This document shows positions 1 to 11,400 of a stretch of 64,000 nucleotides of DNA, piece after piece. The notes beneath the pieces were generated by a model. It did not search any database and was not told where the DNA came from. It saw only the letters and a program-made list of their open reading frames with translations. Both the position numbers and the translations under genes were made by a program. This DNA comes from Tenebrio molitor. Its lineage: Eukaryota > Arthropoda > Insecta > Coleoptera > Tenebrionidae. The first letter of the stretch is position 1, and each line of letters starts with the position of its first letter. Location of the stretch: assembly GCF_963966145.1 (NCBI RefSeq), contig NC_091047.1, forward strand, positions 27,652,001-27,716,000, in the 5' to 3' direction.

Positions 1-7
1 TGAACGT

Positions 8-138
8 CATGCATGATAATAAACCAAACAATTTTTATATTAAACATTTTTAATTAACTTTTTAATTTGAAAAATTATGAAAAAATGTTTAATATAAAAA
101 CATAAATATAAAAATTGTTTGGTTTATTATCATGCATG
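8..138. repeat. Palindromic MITE-like element
   Basis: The two ends are inverted copies for more than 30 bp, beginning CATGCATGATAATAAACC and closing with its reverse complement at 138. The middle is A/T-rich and non-coding. The outer CATGCATG is itself palindromic, so the exact target duplication cannot be read. From 139 to 304 no gene is seen. Confidence 0.7.
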
Positions 139-366
139 AAACGCGTTTGATTTTTTTGATATCATTACACATTGATTTGACAGTTTTCAAAATTGCGCGA
201 CTATGAACTGTCAAAGAAATATCAACTCTACCCTACCCACACAGTTGCCACATAAATTTTCGTACATAGTTGCCATACAATCATTTTGAATCACCCAGTA
301 TATTGGGTGTTTTTTTAAATTTCACCTCATAGTAGGCGTTGAAGTGCCGATTGTGAACGCACTATA

Positions 367-701
367 AAGTCCAATTTTTACTCTTTTGCGATGACGTCTT
401 ATGTAGTAACTTCACGTATGTTTGAGCTAGAATCAGAAACAAATTTGAATTGATCATAAATAACTATCTATTATGTTTCAAATTTGTTGACAATTGCTTC
501 GAAAGGTTATGTTTTTAATCAATGTAATATGTGAAAGAAATAAAAAATTGTCAAATTGACAGGAGCATAAAATAACCACAAAGTAACCAACAATAAATAA
601 ACGTGCCGTTGTTTTTTGTTTTTTTCTGTTTCTGTCGTTTCAGTAGAGAGAAAGCGAGGAAGGAAATCGTGACGTCACCTCAAAAGGGTAAAAATTGCAC
701 T
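367..701. mobile_element. Nested TIR element inside the split MITE
   Basis: Imperfect terminal inverted repeats contain CAATTTTTAC on the left and GTAAAAATTG on the right, followed inward by CTTTTG and GACGTC matches. The word GCACTATA occurs at 359-366 and again at 697-704, giving either a long target duplication or a shorter ATA duplication. No coding potential is seen. Confidence 0.45.
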
Positions 702-711
702 ATACTGGTTA

Positions 712-3144
712 GGTACTGTAACGGTCCGAATAGGTTCGATAAATTAAGAATTTTAATTTTAAAATAATTTCAACGAAATACTTTAAATACCGTTCATTTG
801 CGACGGAAATGCTGGTCAGTTGTAAATTTTATTGTTGCTTTGTTCACAAGAGTGGCACCACACTCCTGAAGTGAAATCTGCCAACCTTTCTTTGAAAATG
901 CAGGTACGCGTCCGGGGCAAAACATAGCCTAAGGGGAACAAGTGTTCAGGGGAAAGGAAGCGTTGCAATAAATTTATTGTAATTACATGTTCGACAATTT
1001 GGGTGGTCCAGTTAAAATCAGGGGATAATTGAATTAATGAATTTGATGTTAGCAGGTTTCAAATTGAGCGAACAACAAAATTAATGTTCATTAGGTTAAT
1101 TTACTTTTTTTTAGCATTCTCAGATTTGTGGCATATTTGTAATTAAAGGGCGAGAATTGCAAATTAAAAACAGAGCGCTTTATCGTAGAAAAGAACTAGA
1201 ATCGTTTGCACTTTTAGTTAGAAAAGTAACAAAGCAAAGTAGAAAGGGAGTCGGTAGAAAACACAGAGGACCGGGTAACGGTAAAGCCAGGTAGTCGTAG
1301 AAATCAGACGTGTGAGTGAGAGAGAGAGAATGAAATTTACGAAGTAATTATTAATTAGAACGGTTTTGGGGAATCAAACCAATGTAGAACAATTTTTAGA
1401 AGTAGCAGATCAACGGAATTTAGTTGCATGACATGACAATTACGTAACAGCGTTTCAAGCCCAATTTAGGTTTCAAAATAAGGTTAATTTGTTTCATTGT
1501 AATTCTGTTTGTTTCATTTTAATTCTGTTTGTTTCATTTTAATTATGTTTGATTAATTTTAATTATGTTTGTTTCATTTTAATTCTGTTTGTCTCATTTT
1601 AATTATGTTTATTTCATTTTAATTATGTTTGATTCTTGGTGCTGATTTTTGTTATTGTATAGAGTCGGTAATTCAGTGTTCCTGTTAATTCTGTTTGTTC
1701 CATTTTTTAGATTGTGTTTGTTTCTTGATGTTGAGGTTTATTATTGTATAGAGTCAGTAATTTACTGTTCTTTTTCAGAGTTCTAATTCACCAACAAATT
1801 ATGTACATTCGGTCTGGTCCTAACAAAAGTCTAAATTTAAACATTTAAAATGATGGTGGAAAAACGGAAACTGTAATTTCAAAAGTTCTAGAGATATCGA
1901 AAGGGTGTCGTGGTCGGCGTAAAGTAGAACCCAGCTGATTGGTCACTTTGGTCAAGTAGGGGTTGCGAAAGGGGGGTGCGCCAGAAATGATAAAACCGAT
2001 TGCGGGACGGGAAACAAGGCTTTTTGATTCACTCGGGGTTTGATCTCCAAAGTAGCCGGAGGTACGTTCAGTACTTCCAGCAGCCATTTTGTGACCACGT
2101 TCTTTACACTCACAAGGTAAATTATTTCTCTAATTCTTGTATGTACATTATTTGTAGTCGCGATTTAATTAGTCAAACAGCATTTAGTTCTTTATCGTTC
2201 TACAGTAAAGATTATATTATTTTCTTTGAGTTTTGATGACCACGTGACTCATTAGAATCTTATATTAATTTCTTTACCGCGAAGTATGTGATCTTCTTGC
2301 ATTGGCCGATTGGGGAAACGTGCTCTTGTCAAGGGGAACTAGTATGCAATTATTATAAAACATTTCCATTCATTATTTATGTCTTGGATTCTCGAGTTCG
2401 GGAAGCTACCGCCAGTGTCCGTCGCACTCAATAAGCTGTGGTCCGGCGTAAGAGCACAAAATTAGCCGCGTCACCCCCAAGGGGGCCAGCGACCAAACTA
2501 GGCCAGCTGACACGTGAAGAGAGGTACCCTTTGGCCCTGTTAGAACCTTTTTTCCCTTTTATTTTCGACCACCGGAGTAGACCGGGGTGATCTATGAGAT
2601 TCCAGGGCATCGCGTCGGGTTAAATTTAATAGGGGAAATAATTGTAATCTAAATCGGATCACATAGTTCGCATCTCAAACTCGTATAATGCTGTTCGCAC
2701 CATAAACTCATATATTTGCCCAGCTTAGTCATTTGTTCATGAGCCAGATCTCAATTCGTGGGCCGAGAGTCAAATTTCATTGGATCAAATTTCCACCAAC
2801 TTCTGTTATTAAATTCATTTATTTATTTCTATAATTTGTTGGGACCAAACACCACCACACTCGATTATTTGTTAAATAAAATTTAAGTGAAGTGTGTTCA
2901 ATCGTTTTAATTCTATTTGGAAAAACCTTCCGAAGGTACGGCCTCTCGTTAGAACCTAATTAAACAAAATGAAAAATAAAACACAACGTAGGATCCATAA
3001 ATATTTCTTTCTCATTATTTTTGTTTCGTATTTTTCCGCAAAAATAACATCCGAGGGAATGCGGCAACCAACAATACACCAAATGAGGGAGGAAAAAAAA
3101 ATCATCGAGGAAAAGTCTAGGAAGTCGAAAAGTTACAGTACAAG
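712..3144. mobile_element. 2.4-kb insertion with 10-bp inverted ends
   Basis: GTACTGTAAC at 713-722 is the exact reverse complement of GTTACAGTAC at 3132-3141. The two sites flank the point where the host MITE is interrupted. The interior has a 20-bp minisatellite and several GC-richer blocks but no protein that I recognise. It may be a non-autonomous DNA element or a decayed composite. The class is unknown. Confidence 0.4.
1490..1636. repeat. Minisatellite, 20-bp unit, about 7 copies
   Basis: The unit reads approximately GTTTGTTTCATTTTAATTMT and repeats with point changes from about 1490 to 1636. It lies inside the 712-3144 insertion. A single diverged unit recurs near 1685-1720. Confidence 0.75.
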
Positions 3145-3282
3145 TACGGATCAGCTGTTTAAATCTTACGTCTTACACGAGTGGTGCGCTCACAATCGAC
3201 TGTTCAGCGCCTGTTTAAATACTTTAATTTTTATTATATTAATGACTATCACAGTAATACAACACTATAGCAACAGAACTAT

Positions 3283-3646
3283 CGCGCGTTCAAATGAAAT
3301 CCTGGGCTGGGAAGGCGTTGGAAACCGTCAATTGTTGTGCTTTTTTAAAGCGTAGATTAATTGGAGCATGCTGACAGCTAACCTAAAATTTAGAGCCAAA
3401 AAATGTTTCCTTTTTTTCTTTCTTTGCAATGTTTTACATCAAAAATAGAATAAGTAACGATTCCTATTCTCGAAGCAAATATCTAAGGGCACCCTTTGCT
3501 GAAAACAAACATGATCAATTATGTCTCGATTAAACATAAACAAATGTCATTCGTGTCAAACGCCGGGAAATTCAAACTTTACACTGTTCTAAACGGTTTA
3601 ATTTTTCCAACGCCTACTCAGCTCAGGATTTCATTTGAACGCCCGA
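3283..3646. mobile_element. MITE in the 3' flank of esterase copy 1
   Basis: Inverted ends share CGTTCAAATGAAATCCTG and AGGCGTTGGAAA. Esterase copies 2 and 3 have an uninterrupted flank here (CAACAGAACTA followed closely by GTATTAAATATTG or a close variant), so this is an insertion specific to copy 1. The open frame at 2969-3355 runs from the flank into this element and is not a gene. Confidence 0.7.
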
Positions 3647-4892
3647 TACATAGTATTAAATATTGTTAAAAAGTATATTCTGGTTTGATGCTAAAAATGT
3701 CTCTCCAAAATTTCATTCTTTGGGATTTCGGATCTACACCTGCTGTTATTTGGTCACCAATATCTATGAAATTGATTTCATTTCCTTTTACAGGTTTCCA
3801 TTCTGGACCATCTGATTTATCTTTTAGATTTGGATTTCCAAATTTAGCAAAATTTGTCCAGTACTTGACCAATCGATTAATTGATAATTCTTCCAAACTT
3901 CCTGGTTGTATTTCAGGAGTCCATGTTGATTTGAATAAGTAACCAACATCATCTATATGGGACGCACCTTTAAACAACAATTTGTTAAATTCAATTTTTT
4001 TAATATGACACTATATTAATTTTTACCTGGGCCTTGAATTTTGAAAAAGTTTTTAAACAAATTCAACTTCGATTCCACGGACATTCGGTATAAAAATGTT
4101 GGTTGGTCAGATGTTGCAGAGTGGTACTGTACTGCGAAGATGACATCTCTCACGCTGACGTTGTCGGTGTGAATCTAAAAATTAAGAAGCAAAGTAAGAG
4201 ATTAAGTCATAAGTACTTGGTTAAATCGCCGAATTCGAATTGTTTGTGTACACTAACTTTACGTAGAAAATCAAATTTTAAAGCGTGATATGCCGCTACC
4301 ATTTAGAAAGAATAAAATTTACTTACCAAATAAAAGGTGTCCAGTTGATCTTCTGAACCAGGTTTTCCGTAATAAAACTGTTTTATCTTATTTGCAATAT
4401 TTTTTGAAGAATCAGAACCACGTTCAACTTTTAACATGTGGGGTATAAGACTTTCAAAATCTTTAGGCATCTCAGGTTTCATCACTGTTGCAAACATCAT
4501 TCCTTCCCTTGACGTATACCCAAACACCATTGGTGTTGCAATTCGTACGTGCAATTACTAAATTAATTTTAAAATGTATAAACATACATTTGTCACTTTC
4601 TCGAATATTTCAAAAAGTTTCTCAGTGGGTAATGCCTTCAAGCGTTGTAAAATCACTTTTTCATTTGGTGTTTTCAAATCCAGATGGGAAGCCAAGTGGA
4701 CTATCGTGTCGCTTCGTTGTTGTGAAAATGAATTTATTGCAGTCGCACTCTGAATTATAGCCTTATGAAATAATCCTAAAATGAAGTCCAGTGGCTATAT
4801 TATTATTTTAAACAATCAATTTTACACTCATTTAAATGGCAGAAACTTTTAAACAAACAATGTAATAAAGTGTTTAAAAAAAATATATCTAT

Positions 4893-5020
4893 TCCCATAG
4901 GATAAATGACACTAATCCCACTCAAAATGAGTGGGATAAGAACTTCGTTACGCGCACTCAATGGGATAAGTAAGTTCTTATCCCACTGAGTGCGGTAATG
5001 AAACTCATTTATCCCACTGG
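4893..5020. repeat. Compound hairpin in esterase copy 1 intron 2
   Basis: Nested complementary words (CCACTCA/TGAGTGG, AAGAACTT/AAGTTCTT, GGATAAATGA/TCATTTATCC) repeat a TCCCACT motif in both orientations. It lacks the CTCG apex and terminal caps of the hairpin family described elsewhere in this window, so it is kept separate. The remaining intron, to about 5599, holds nothing else recognised. Confidence 0.6.
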
Positions 5021-5897
5021 CGTAAATAAAAAAGATTTACCTTTTTTTAAATTTGGGGCGTTCTTAGGTAAAATATTATTGTACATAACACGTGGGCTAA
5101 AGCATATTACAGGAAACTTGTATGATTACAAATACGCCCTCGTCATCTGCAATCTTCATACTCGAGTCCTGTAATATTGCTTTTATACCACTAATCATGT
5201 AAATAACTATTATTCATTAATATTTTATAATATTTCAATATTATTGACTGGATTTCAACGAGACCACAATGTTGAAATCGTCTAAACATACAAAACAATA
5301 TTGGACTCCTTGCTATAATTTTCTACCATTTTCTTTAAATTTTAAACAAGATTTAATTTTACTACTTAAGTAATTCAATTAAATTTTTTCCCATATTATC
5401 TTAATAGTTTAACCAGTTATAAAGTAAGTGACTTAATTGTATTGAGCAGATTTTATCTTATGGTAATTAATTTTTGAAACATTAAGCATTTAATTATTGT
5501 GCAAACTTTGAAATTTGAGAAAAATAGTAAAATAAATCATTGTAAGAATATTTACAGTTATTAAACTATGATATTTTTACTATTGTGTAATATAAATACC
5601 TGCTGTCAAAGGTGATAAAACCAAATACATAGTGTACAGAGGTTGCTCCAGCACTCTCACCAAAAATTGTAACATTATTGGGATCACCAGAGAATGTGCT
5701 TATATTTTTCTGAACCCATTTTAAAACCATCACCATATCTTTTAATCCAGTGTTGGCAGGAACTCCCAAAGAAGCGTCTTCAAAATTAAGAAAACCAAAA
5801 ATTCCTACTCGATAGTTTATTGTGACCAAGACAATGTCTTCAGTAAGCAGAAATTCTGGACCATAACGCTTCGATGTGTTGGATCCAGTTTTAAACC

Positions 5898-7758
5898 TGT
5901 AATGATTTGAATACATTACTTTTTCCGCCAAATATTTGAACCTGCGCAAAACGGTAACAAATGTGGTCGTGATCGTCATCGAATCGGAGGAGCCCTACGT
6001 TGTGATTTTCTTTTGGCGGAAAAGGTTCGGAATGCAAACGGTGAGGGTTCCAGTTGGAAGAGTGCCGCAAATAAAACACACATGTGAGGGACGCAAAATA
6101 CCTTTTATTAAAAATGCCTGTAATAACTTTGATGAAAAAGAAATTGAAACGCATACAAAAGACAGAAATTAAGGTTAACGAAGTACCAGAAATTAACTAG
6201 TTGAGTACATCACAAAGATAAACGACAAGATGAATGCAACAATATTTAAAATAACAGAAAAACGGGCACATGACAGACAAAATGACAGTTTAAAGCTTGC
6301 AAGACAAGTAAACAAATTATAAGGCAGTTATTACAGACAGGGACGGATGAAAAACCCTCTTCAAAAAACCGTATCCCAGGTATTACTCATGTTTTACTAT
6401 TCGATTAATGACAAAAACAATGTTTAACTCGGAACTACGCGGTCAAGGTACGCCTTCGGGAGCTTAGAGCTGGAGGTAACAAACTTTCGGCCGCGAGGGG
6501 ACTCAGAAGAATAATCTGAATCATCTTGAAATCAAGCGACGTTTATAGATATTCGGGGTATTAATGAATGTCAGACTATTTCGCCGACCAAGCAAGAGTG
6601 ACAGAGCGCCTCGGGGTCGTACGATTAGCATCACTAAACAGCATAAGCGAATATTTAGCTCCACCGTCCCCAACCAACCGTTTCCCGACAATCCCCCGAA
6701 ATCTCTATAACCTCGACGGAAGCTTCACGAAAGCATCCCGCCGCCGCATAAGCGAAGACCTAGGTCCGCCCCCGCTAACGGTTTTAAGTAACCGTAGCTT
6801 CCACAGAAATTTACTAAACTACCCCACGACTTCCTGATTGTCACCTAGCTCCCACAGGGCCGCACTTACAACATTTTACTTTAACTTTTCCGAAATCTAG
6901 CAACAACACGAAGGAAAAAAAACGAGTTTAATTCTATCGAACAAAGCGTAACATTAAACGATGAGAAAATCCATCAAAACAAAGCGCAACATCAAACAAT
7001 GATAAAATAAGCAAAACAAACGCAACATTAAACAAGGATAACATAAGCAAAACAAAACGCAACATTAAACAATGAGGAAATAAAAGAGAACAAAGCGTGA
7101 AGTTAAATAACGATAAAATAAAAAAAAACGCTTTAAACAGGAATACAATACTCGCTGGCAATACTAACAAAAATATATCGGGTCGAGTGCCGTTAAACAA
7201 TGTTAGTGAAAGAAAAACAAAATGGACGCACGCAGTCCGGACGACGGCTACTAATTTCCGAAATTAACAGATTGTCAAAAATGAACCTCCCGGGAGAAAC
7301 TTAGGGATAACGCTTAAAATTAACAAATGGGCGCTTCTTAAAGAAACAGCATGCAACCAAAATGAAATCTACAACATACCCTTACCACGTGGTCCTGGTC
7401 CCAAAAACAAAAACAACGGACAACGAACGTGAGATAAACAATTACCCGTGTGGATAAAAAAAAGAAACTGCCGGATTCTTCACGGGGACACAAAATATCT
7501 ACTCGGGACGGTAGTGTAATTGGTTCGGATTTAACTTACAAATTTGAGAAACTTGGATCGCTCTTCGCAAGGTGTGTTCGTTTCGAAAAACTAAACAAAA
7601 GTGAACTACCCCCCTTCAACCATCCGCGCGAGAGAGCTTCAACCCCCCGCTATATTTCCGCTCGCAGTTCCTAGTCTAGCCGCTAGTACCTTCACATTTG
7701 GCGCGCTGTTGTGGCGGTACCGGAAATTTAAATTTAAATTTTAAACTGGGTCACTACA
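5898..7758. mobile_element. Solo LTR A (1861 bp) in esterase exon 2
   Basis: The element begins TGTAATGATTTG and ends TCACTACA. The host word AACC is present at 5894-5897 and again at 7759-7762, a 4-bp target duplication. Removing the element and one AACC restores the exon sequence of copy 3. No gag or pol lies beside it, so it is read as a solo LTR of an LTR retrotransposon (inference). Internally it has tandem units near 6950-7110 built on AACAAAGCGCAACATTAAAC. Small ORFs within it are open on both strands and are not taken as genes. Confidence 0.85.
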
Positions 7759-8143
7759 AACCCTCCGCCATGAATCCAAAACATCACTGGTTTTAAGGTT
7801 TTACTTGTGTTCGATGGAAGTTGTTGTGTATAAACATTGAGAAATAAACAGTCTTCTGACCCTTGTACAGTTTTTAAAAATAAATCCCTGGCATAACATT
7901 GGTTTCCATCTTTTGTTGCATCCCGAACACCCACCCACGGTTCAAGTGGTTGCGCATCCTGCATTTTTTCACATAGGTAATTTATGACGACTACAAGAAT
8001 GATTTTACCTTGAATCTGAGTTCGCCGATTGGGGGTTTGGCATATGGAATGCCCAGGAAACTCAAGAAGTTCTCATTGCGTATATTTGTGGATATTTTTC
8101 CTTGCAACTTTCCGTGCTCCACGCTGACAATTAGTTCAGTCAT

Positions 8144-9057
8144 GATGATACTTTATTTTATAAATAACACACTACAATTTACACGCTCTCAAACTAGCGG
8201 AAGGTTAATCGGTAACTGAATATATTTTCCGCCGAACCCTAGTGATTAGGTACTGATTACAAAAACGTGTTTATATATTATGGAACAAATATTACAAAAC
8301 TACTTATATTGGTTAAAATGTATTGTTAAATGTGTTACCGATATTTCGGAAAAATTATTATTCAATTATTATTTAAACTAAATTCTTGGAGAATTTAGTA
8401 GAGTTTTGTGCTGATTAATAAAAATACTAAAGTTTCAGAACTGCCTCAATTTCACTTTAATTCTAAACTACTTATCTATAGGTGTTCTCGAAATGCATGT
8501 CAAAAAAATTAGTAGTTGGTGACGATGAATAGAAATTAAATACAATTTTTTTCCAGGAGAAGGTTTTTTGTTTACAGCATTACAGCATTGAAAATTTGCT
8601 TGAAATTTCCAGTATCTTTTTTCTCAATTACTTCAACTCTGTAGGTAACTTATGTAAGCACAGCGGCAATTGCTGCGCCCGTTGCTGTGACATATAATGA
8701 TACGGATGGAGCAAAAAGAAGGTAATCATATGCTAGATATTAAATGAAAACAATTTTAATAATAAATATTTTAAATTGACAATAGACTATCTTGTGCAAC
8801 TCGTAAGCTCGTAAGCTCGCTAGCTCGTCGTGCCCTAAACCCGTGCGTGCTACAAAATGCTTCTTATAAGACTCGTATCATAATATACCTACTATTATTA
8901 GATCGGCGAAATTTTTGTTGAAACTACATAATGTATTTGTCTTTATTATCCCCACATTAAGTCATTACACTCATTAAGATTAGGTATATGTTTTGTGTAG
9001 TCGTATAGTCGTAAAAAACTTTTAATGGAATATAAGAATAAAATGTTAGTAAGTAAG
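8144..9057. other. Upstream flank of esterase copy 1
   Basis: From 8144 to about 8480 the sequence matches the upstream flanks of copies 2 and 3 (for example the TAAATAACACACTACAATTT stretch), so a promoter, if any, lies here. The insect core promoter was not identified with confidence. From about 8490 to 9057 nothing recognisable is seen. Confidence 0.5.
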
Positions 9058-9059
9058 TA

Positions 9060-9409
9060 CAATTGCGGCCACCGAATTTTGTCCGTCACTTTCATGTCAA
9101 TTCAAAAAAATGGATATAGTCCATGATTTATTGTCATTATGATGACTTTTGGAATTGACATCCAAAAATTTGTCAACGTCATACTTCATTCGAATAGTTG
9201 CGAACATGCTACCAATACCCTATTTCAATCAAGTGCAGATAATATCCCTGTTCCAAGATTGCACGAAATGAGGAAGCGTGTTTTCTCGCAAGTCAGTCAG
9301 CAATAGTTAGCATCAAAATGACAAGTCTTGTAATAGCAGAAAGTGAGGTTACGATACGTAAGGGTCGCTTTACAACACATTGACGGTCAAAATTCCGTGG
9401 CCGTAATTG
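9060..9409. mobile_element. Mariner-type MITE, TA-flanked
   Basis: TA precedes and follows the element. The inverted ends read CAATTGCGGCCACCGAATTT and its imperfect complement at 9380-9409. The interior is non-coding. Mobilisation by a Tc1/mariner transposase is inferred from the TA duplication. Confidence 0.7.
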
Positions 9410-10026
9410 TATTTGTTTTGGTTTTGCTAACTGATTAGCTTTTGGACACAACAGTTTGAACAGTGTAGTAAACGTTGAGCCAACGGAGATATCCAACAAT
9501 AATAAGAAAAAACAATAATTTACAGTGATGCCCGAAATTCCGTGTCTCGAACTGTACCTATTAAAGTAACCATAATGGAAAGAAATCGAAAGTTTTTCTA
9601 TTTTTTGTAATCTTGTACCTTGTTATCTGTAAATTGCCAATAAAGTTAAAAGTGGTGAAAATAAAATAGTCATAATTCGCTGTAAACAACACAATATTAA
9701 TTGATTTTAGATATGAAATCATTTTGTAAATATCTTTCAAATACCAATATTAGAAAATAAATACGTTCTCAGTAGAAAAGCAGATTTCTTAAGTCAAGTA
9801 AATAAGAATATTTCTAAAAAGCGTTTGATATTTCCGACAACAGGTTGAAAATGAATTACGTGAAAGTGACATTAGTAGTGTTTACAGTTTTTCAACAATC
9901 AAGAAAAAATTGTAGGAGTGCAAACGCAAAGACAACTCACACCAGCACATACCGCAGACGTCAATTAGTTCTTTAGTCATAATCTGAATAAAACAGTTCA
10001 CTTATATCCGTTTGCTGATTATTATA
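9410..10026. other. Gene-free stretch with a MITE-end fragment
   Basis: At about 9523-9557 a stretch beginning ACAGTGATGCCCGAAATTCC matches the right end of the MITE at 58171-58406. It is probably the terminus of a broken copy. Nothing else is recognised. Confidence 0.5.
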
Positions 10027-10028
10027 TA

Positions 10029-10291
10029 CCGAGTGACTATAAATGATTGAAAATTATTTTGTTATGTTGGTAACACATTTGAAATCTTTAGTTGGCGACA
10101 TCGTTGGCATGACACACGTAATTTTTAAAATTGAAACAAACGTCAAAAAAATCTAAATCGACAATGTACTTCGTGACTTAACCTAACCTAAATAGAAATG
10201 ACTGACAGATAATGCACGACAAGACTTGCACTACCAACTGCATCAGTGTTGCCAATCCACTATTTTCTTTCAATCATTTATAGTCACTCGG
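10029..10291. mobile_element. Deletion derivative of the 11401-12883 mariner
   Basis: Begins CCGAGTGACTATAAATGATT, ends with its reverse complement, and is flanked by TA on both sides. About 120-150 bp at each end match the ends of the complete element at 11401-12883, while the transposase is missing. It is therefore a MITE that the neighbouring transposase may recognise. Confidence 0.85.
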
Positions 10292-10296
10292 TATTT

Positions 10297-11385
10297 AAAG
10301 TCCATTCACGTTGGATTTTCCCTGTCAAATTGTTGTCACGTTGCAAGCCTGCGCCTCCTTTCCTAGTAATTTTTACATTATCGTGTTTTATTCGTGATAG
10401 AGCGATTGAGATCGATTTGACGTCTTTAATTTTGAATGTTAGTTTGACGTGTGAAATAAAGTCACAGATTTTTTAATAAAATTCTATTCCTGGGTGATTT
10501 TACCATGGCGAAAAGAAAAAAGGTTAATTTTAAAATTGCGTTAACCTTCCACAACTGACGTAATGTGACGAAACCCGCAAGCTAATACGGACTCAAGAAA
10601 AAATAGCTTCAGTTCGAAAATTAATTAGTCAGAATCCTTTAATATTTAATGTATTGTATGTATTAACATGATTATAATCTATTTACGACCTTTATTGAGC
10701 AGTTTTAACAATACAACGTTATTTTAAAGGTAATGTGTACATCGAAAAAACTTAAATTAGAAAAAAATCATTAAAAATCAAAATACACCTTTCTTTTGTG
10801 CTATGCAATTGTAACAATACATTCTTGAAACGTCACAACCACAATCAAAACGTATAAGTGTCTCTGAATAACTGAAATTTTATTGCCAAATTTGTTCCAT
10901 CATTTAGATGCATTCCTTACTTCGCTTCCAATGAAAGAAACTTCACACAATTTTCTATTGGGTTCATTTTCTATAACTTATTCTGGTTCCTCATCAGTCA
11001 TCACTGTAGTCATTAAGGGTTTTTTCACTTAATCAACAGCGCAAGCAGAAAAATACAACACCAGTAGGTAGGAGTTAGGTACCTATTGTATGTTCCTAAT
11101 CCTATCATACCGATTAAGAACTGACACTATTTTTAGTGCAAATGATAACAAAATGGATGTATTATTACCTACTGTTATCCTCTAAAAACAATATTTGAAA
11201 AATGACTGTTTCTTTGCTGACAGCGAATAACATAACCTCTACAGTCTACGAATGACTTGGTTACTTTATCAGCCCGTATTGGTGACATACACAGCTAAAG
11301 CATTTTTGAAGTAAAAATCACACCGCCATAATATTGAATTATTTGACCTTGACTAGGAAAATCCAACGTGAATGGACTTTACTTA
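10297..11385. mobile_element. 1.1-kb non-coding TIR element between two mariner copies
   Basis: AAAGTCCATTCACGTTGGAT near 10297 is inverted at about 11362-11381. The repeats run about 25 bp (ending TTTTCC/GGAAAA). The interior is A/T-rich without a credible ORF. Each of its ends lies next to a member of the CCGAGTGACT mariner family. The class is unknown because no clear target duplication was found. Confidence 0.6.
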
Positions 11386-11400
11386 TTAACGTTAGAAATA

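Larger units (their letters stand above)
305..3217. repeat. Split copy of a 169-bp MITE (AGTAGGCGTT family)
   Basis: The left half (305-366, then 702-711) and right half (3145-3217) together match, in order, the reverse complement of the intact copy at 49886-50054. Two later insertions (367-701 and 712-3144) split it. The extreme right terminus is degraded, where it runs into the 3' flank of esterase copy 1. Related copies are at 18585-19015 and 49886-50054. Confidence 0.6.
3666..8143 (-). pseudogene. Carboxylesterase copy 1, disrupted
   Basis: Six exons matching copies 2 and 3 can be traced on the minus strand: 8009-8143, exon 2 split as 7759-7958 plus 5600-5897, 4588-4775, 4327 to about 4541, 4027-4174, and about 3991 to 3666. 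Four lesions are visible. A 1861-bp solo LTR sits in exon 2 beside the HGGGF oxyanion-hole codons. An extra 4 bp (ACAT) near 5628 shifts the frame after the intact GESAG serine motif. About 160 bp are missing, removing the 5' half of exon 4 and its acceptor. The exon 6 acceptor AG has become TG. The exon 6 reading frame (GASHIDDVGYLF with the catalytic histidine) is otherwise open. The gene cannot make a normal esterase. Decay may have begun with any one of these lesions. Confidence 0.9.

Noticed and set aside
1490..1636. CRISPR-like array
   Set aside because: The 20-bp units are directly adjacent without spacers, and the window is eukaryotic. It is a minisatellite.
2969..3355. 128-codon ORF beginning MKNKTQRR
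   Set aside because: It runs from the esterase 3' flank through a MITE half and into the MITE at 3283. The other two esterase copies show that it is assembled from unrelated non-coding pieces.
5936..6172. 78-codon ORF present in all three LTR copies
   Set aside because: The opposite strand is also open, no domain is recognised, and similarity of the copies follows from recent common descent of the LTR.
10246..10476. 76-codon plus-strand ORF
   Set aside because: It crosses the border between the short mariner derivative and the next TIR element and has no domain.
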